DNA of 64,000 nt from Bacteroides sp. (GTDB lineage Bacteria; Bacteroidota; Bacteroidia; Bacteroidales; Bacteroidaceae), in the NCBI GenBank assembly GCA_021201335.1, contig JAJQFD010000040.1, forward strand, positions 1 to 64,000, in the 5' to 3' direction. A model generated the notes under the pieces. The model made no database searches. It was given only the letters and a program-made list of their open reading frames with translations, and had not been told where the DNA came from. Position numbers and translations under genes: made by a program. Below, one piece after another: positions 62,291 to 64,000 of the stretch (its first letter is position 1; each line of letters starts with the position of its first letter).

Positions 62291-64000
62291 TTAGAAGACA
62301 ATGTTAGTACCAATTGTAAACGTTCTGATAGTAGGATATTTATCCCGGCCATCGTTACCAGGATCAAGACCGATTCTGTTTACTTCCGGGTCGATACCTT
62401 TATATCCGGTTATCGTCAGTGCATTGGAACAAGATCCGTAAACACGAATAGACTTAATAAATCGACTTCCTGTTTTGGGGAAATTGAATCCCAGGGTAAT
62501 GTTATCAATCTTCCAGAAATCTCCGTCTTCAACATAATAACTATTGAACTCCAAAGGCATTTCCTTACTTAAAACTGCTTTTCCAAATACTTTATCGGTA
62601 GACGATTTCAAGCGGTTGTAATTCATGATGCTCGTATTTTCATAATACATTCTCTGGAAATTCAGGATTTGGTATTTAAATGCTCCCCGCATGGTTATGC
62701 TCAAATCCCAGTTTTTATATTTAAAGTTATTGTTCCAGCCTGCATAAAATTTTGGCAATCCATTCCCTAATACATGCTTGTTGTCGTTATTTCGTTTATC
62801 GGTAAAGTCATCCGCATGAACCGTATTTCCTTCTCCGTCAAGATAGTACCACTTTCCATTTTCATCAACATCTACTACTTTATAACCGTAGAAGTTACCA
62901 ATTTTTCCACCAATCTCAATTCGATGGGTAAAGGTTTGAATAGGTTCTCCTGTATTACCTGTATCGATGTAATTAGATGAAACCTGGTAAAGATCATTCG
63001 ACAAGCTAATCAGGCGGTCGCTGTTTGTGGAGAAATTAATGCTTGAATTCCAGGTGAAGTTATTATTCTGTATAGGTACAAAGTTGAGTAATATCTCCAA
63101 TCCTTTATTGCGTAACTTGCCCACATTAGCAGTAGTGGTATTCACCAAATTCGGGGGAACGGGAACGGAGAAACTGTAAATTAAATCTTTAATATCCCGG
63201 TTATAATAGTCCACACTACCGCTGATTCTGTTATTCAAAATAGCAAAATCCAATCCGACATTCCATTCATGCTTTTCTTCCCATTTGATGTGGCGGTTGG
63301 TATTTCTGCCAGGTAATAAAGTTCTGATCCATTTTCCGTCTGAATAATAATAACCACTATAATTCAGAGTTGCTGTCCCTAGAAATGCATCTGTTGGCTG
63401 ACTACCGGTAACTCCATAACCGGCACGTAGTTTCAAATCGTCAAAGAAATCCAGGGATTTGATGAAGCTTTCCTCACTCAATCTCCATCCTACTGATATA
63501 GACGGAAATAACCCCCATTCATTGTTAGTTCCTGCTAACTGGCTGGCTCCTTCGTACCGGAGGCTTCCCATAAATAAATATTTGTCTTTATAAGAATAGG
63601 TGGCGCGACCAAAGAATCCGATCAAATTACTTTTTCCTTTATCACTTTCAAGGCTGCTGCGCTTATTGGCTAATCCTTCTCCCAATTGAATTTGAGAATA
63701 GCCAAATATGTCGGTTGGAAAATCTTCGTTATTAATCCAGAATTTGTAATATTCGTTTTCCTGGTAGCTGTATCCCCCTAGTAATGAGAATCTGTGCGAA
63801 CCGATGGTTTTATTATATTGGGCGGTCAGGTCCATCAGTTTATCAATTGATTCATCCTGCCCGTTGGAAGCAAATCCATTCTTTGAATCTCGCAGGTTAG
63901 ATATGTGATTTTTTGTTTCCGAATATCCCCGGGTCTGGTTGTATTTACTATAAGAGAAGAGAGCCGTCAATGTCAGATCTTTGATAGGGTTATATGTAAG
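62291..64000 (-). CDS. SusC/RagA-family TonB-dependent outer-membrane transporter, partial
   Basis: The C-terminal part, about 570 residues, of a TonB-dependent barrel; the start lies beyond the right edge. Sequence is beta-rich with repeating amphipathic strands (GFFGRATYSYKDKYLFMGSL, SISVGWRLSEESFIKSLDFF, DLKLRAGYGVTGSQ, KHEWNVGLDFAILNNRIS) and ends YPTIRTFTIGTNIVF with a terminal aromatic, the signal for outer-membrane insertion. It imports oligosaccharides captured by SusD using TonB energy. The downstream genes are susD and GH127, indicating an arabinose-containing plant glycan. Confidence 0.92.
   Translation of the reverse strand, partial: LTYNPIKDLTLTALFSYSKYNQTRGYSETKNHISNLRDSKNGFASNGQDESIDKLMDLTAQYNKTIGSHRFSLLGGYSYQENEYYKFWINNEDFPTDIFGYSQIQLGEGLANKRSSLESDKGKSNLIGFFGRATYSYKDKYLFMGSLRYEGASQLAGTNNEWGLFPSISVGWRLSEESFIKSLDFFDDLKLRAGYGVTGSQPTDAFLGTATLNYSGYYYSDGKWIRTLLPGRNTNRHIKWEEKHEWNVGLDFAILNNRISGSVDYYNRDIKDLIYSFSVPVPPNLVNTTTANVGKLRNKGLEILLNFVPIQNNNFTWNSSINFSTNSDRLISLSNDLYQVSSNYIDTGNTGEPIQTFTHRIEIGGKIGNFYGYKVVDVDENGKWYYLDGEGNTVHADDFTDKRNNDNKHVLGNGLPKFYAGWNNNFKYKNWDLSITMRGAFKYQILNFQRMYYENTSIMNYNRLKSSTDKVFGKAVLSKEMPLEFNSYYVEDGDFWKIDNITLGFNFPKTGSRFIKSIRVYGSCSNALTITGYKGIDPEVNRIGLDPGNDGRDKYPTIRTFTIGTNIVF

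Overview
This 64-kb window comes from a Bacteroidales genome, most likely the Bacteroides/Parabacteroides group. Evidence: a SusC/SusD pair, many lipoproteins with Bacteroidota signal peptides, NigD-like and DUF4251 proteins, ECF sigma/anti-sigma pairs, an anaerobic sulfatase-maturating enzyme, a sodium-pumping methylmalonyl-CoA decarboxylase operon, and Bacteroidota-type promoters (TTTG, about 19 nt, TAnnTTTG). I see no rRNA, tRNA, CRISPR, prophage or intact transposase.

Layout. 0-6 kb: minus-strand secreted and lipoprotein genes (alpha/beta hydrolase, two unknown lipoproteins, PhoN-type acid phosphatase), with a 198-bp nest of palindromes. 6.9-11.7 kb: a PL1 pectate lyase coupled to a large beta-helix/DUF6298-like protein. 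11.9-12.8 kb: an ECF sigma factor followed by a FecR reduced to its N-terminal domain. 12.9-18.5 kb: rpiA, convergent with mce-mmdA-mmdD-mmdC-mmdB (propionate formation with Na+ export). 18.8-23.5 kb: FemAB-like and AraC-type genes, a probable non-coding RNA, then nitroreductase, Rossmann protein, kdsC and maf. 23.7-30.3 kb: TPR protein, DUF418 protein, two candidate small RNAs, MscS channel and CDF transporter. 30.3-38.6 kb: NigD-like protein, a sigma factor with an anti-sigma/outer-membrane-barrel fusion, and a SEL1/HSP90-like/TPR operon. 39.1-48.7 kb: an interrupted HTH regulator, a lectin-like protein, GH105, DUF4251, anSME, a serine hydrolase and GH28. 48.8-51.8 kb: Fur regulator, metal P-type ATPase and Hsp20. 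52.6-58.4 kb: hypotheticals, GNAT, PAP2, and a TetR regulator with KAS III. 58.6-64 kb: GH127, SusD and SusC (running off the window).

PL1, GH105, GH28, GH127 and SusC/D together suggest growth on pectin or rhamnogalacturonan with arabinofuranose side chains; the released sugars would be fermented partly to propionate through the mmd operon.

The strongest unexplained signals are: (i) at least seven intergenic arrays of short units at a 22- or 23-bp period with palindromic cores, in several unrelated sequence families but one architecture; (ii) three candidate non-coding RNAs; and (iii) paired operators at a TetR/KAS III locus and an operator-promoter at a Fur/ATPase locus. Five genes are broken by single-base differences in homopolymers and one by an in-frame TGA. 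That number suggests sequence error in part, although one site is the classic A AAA AAG slippery heptamer.
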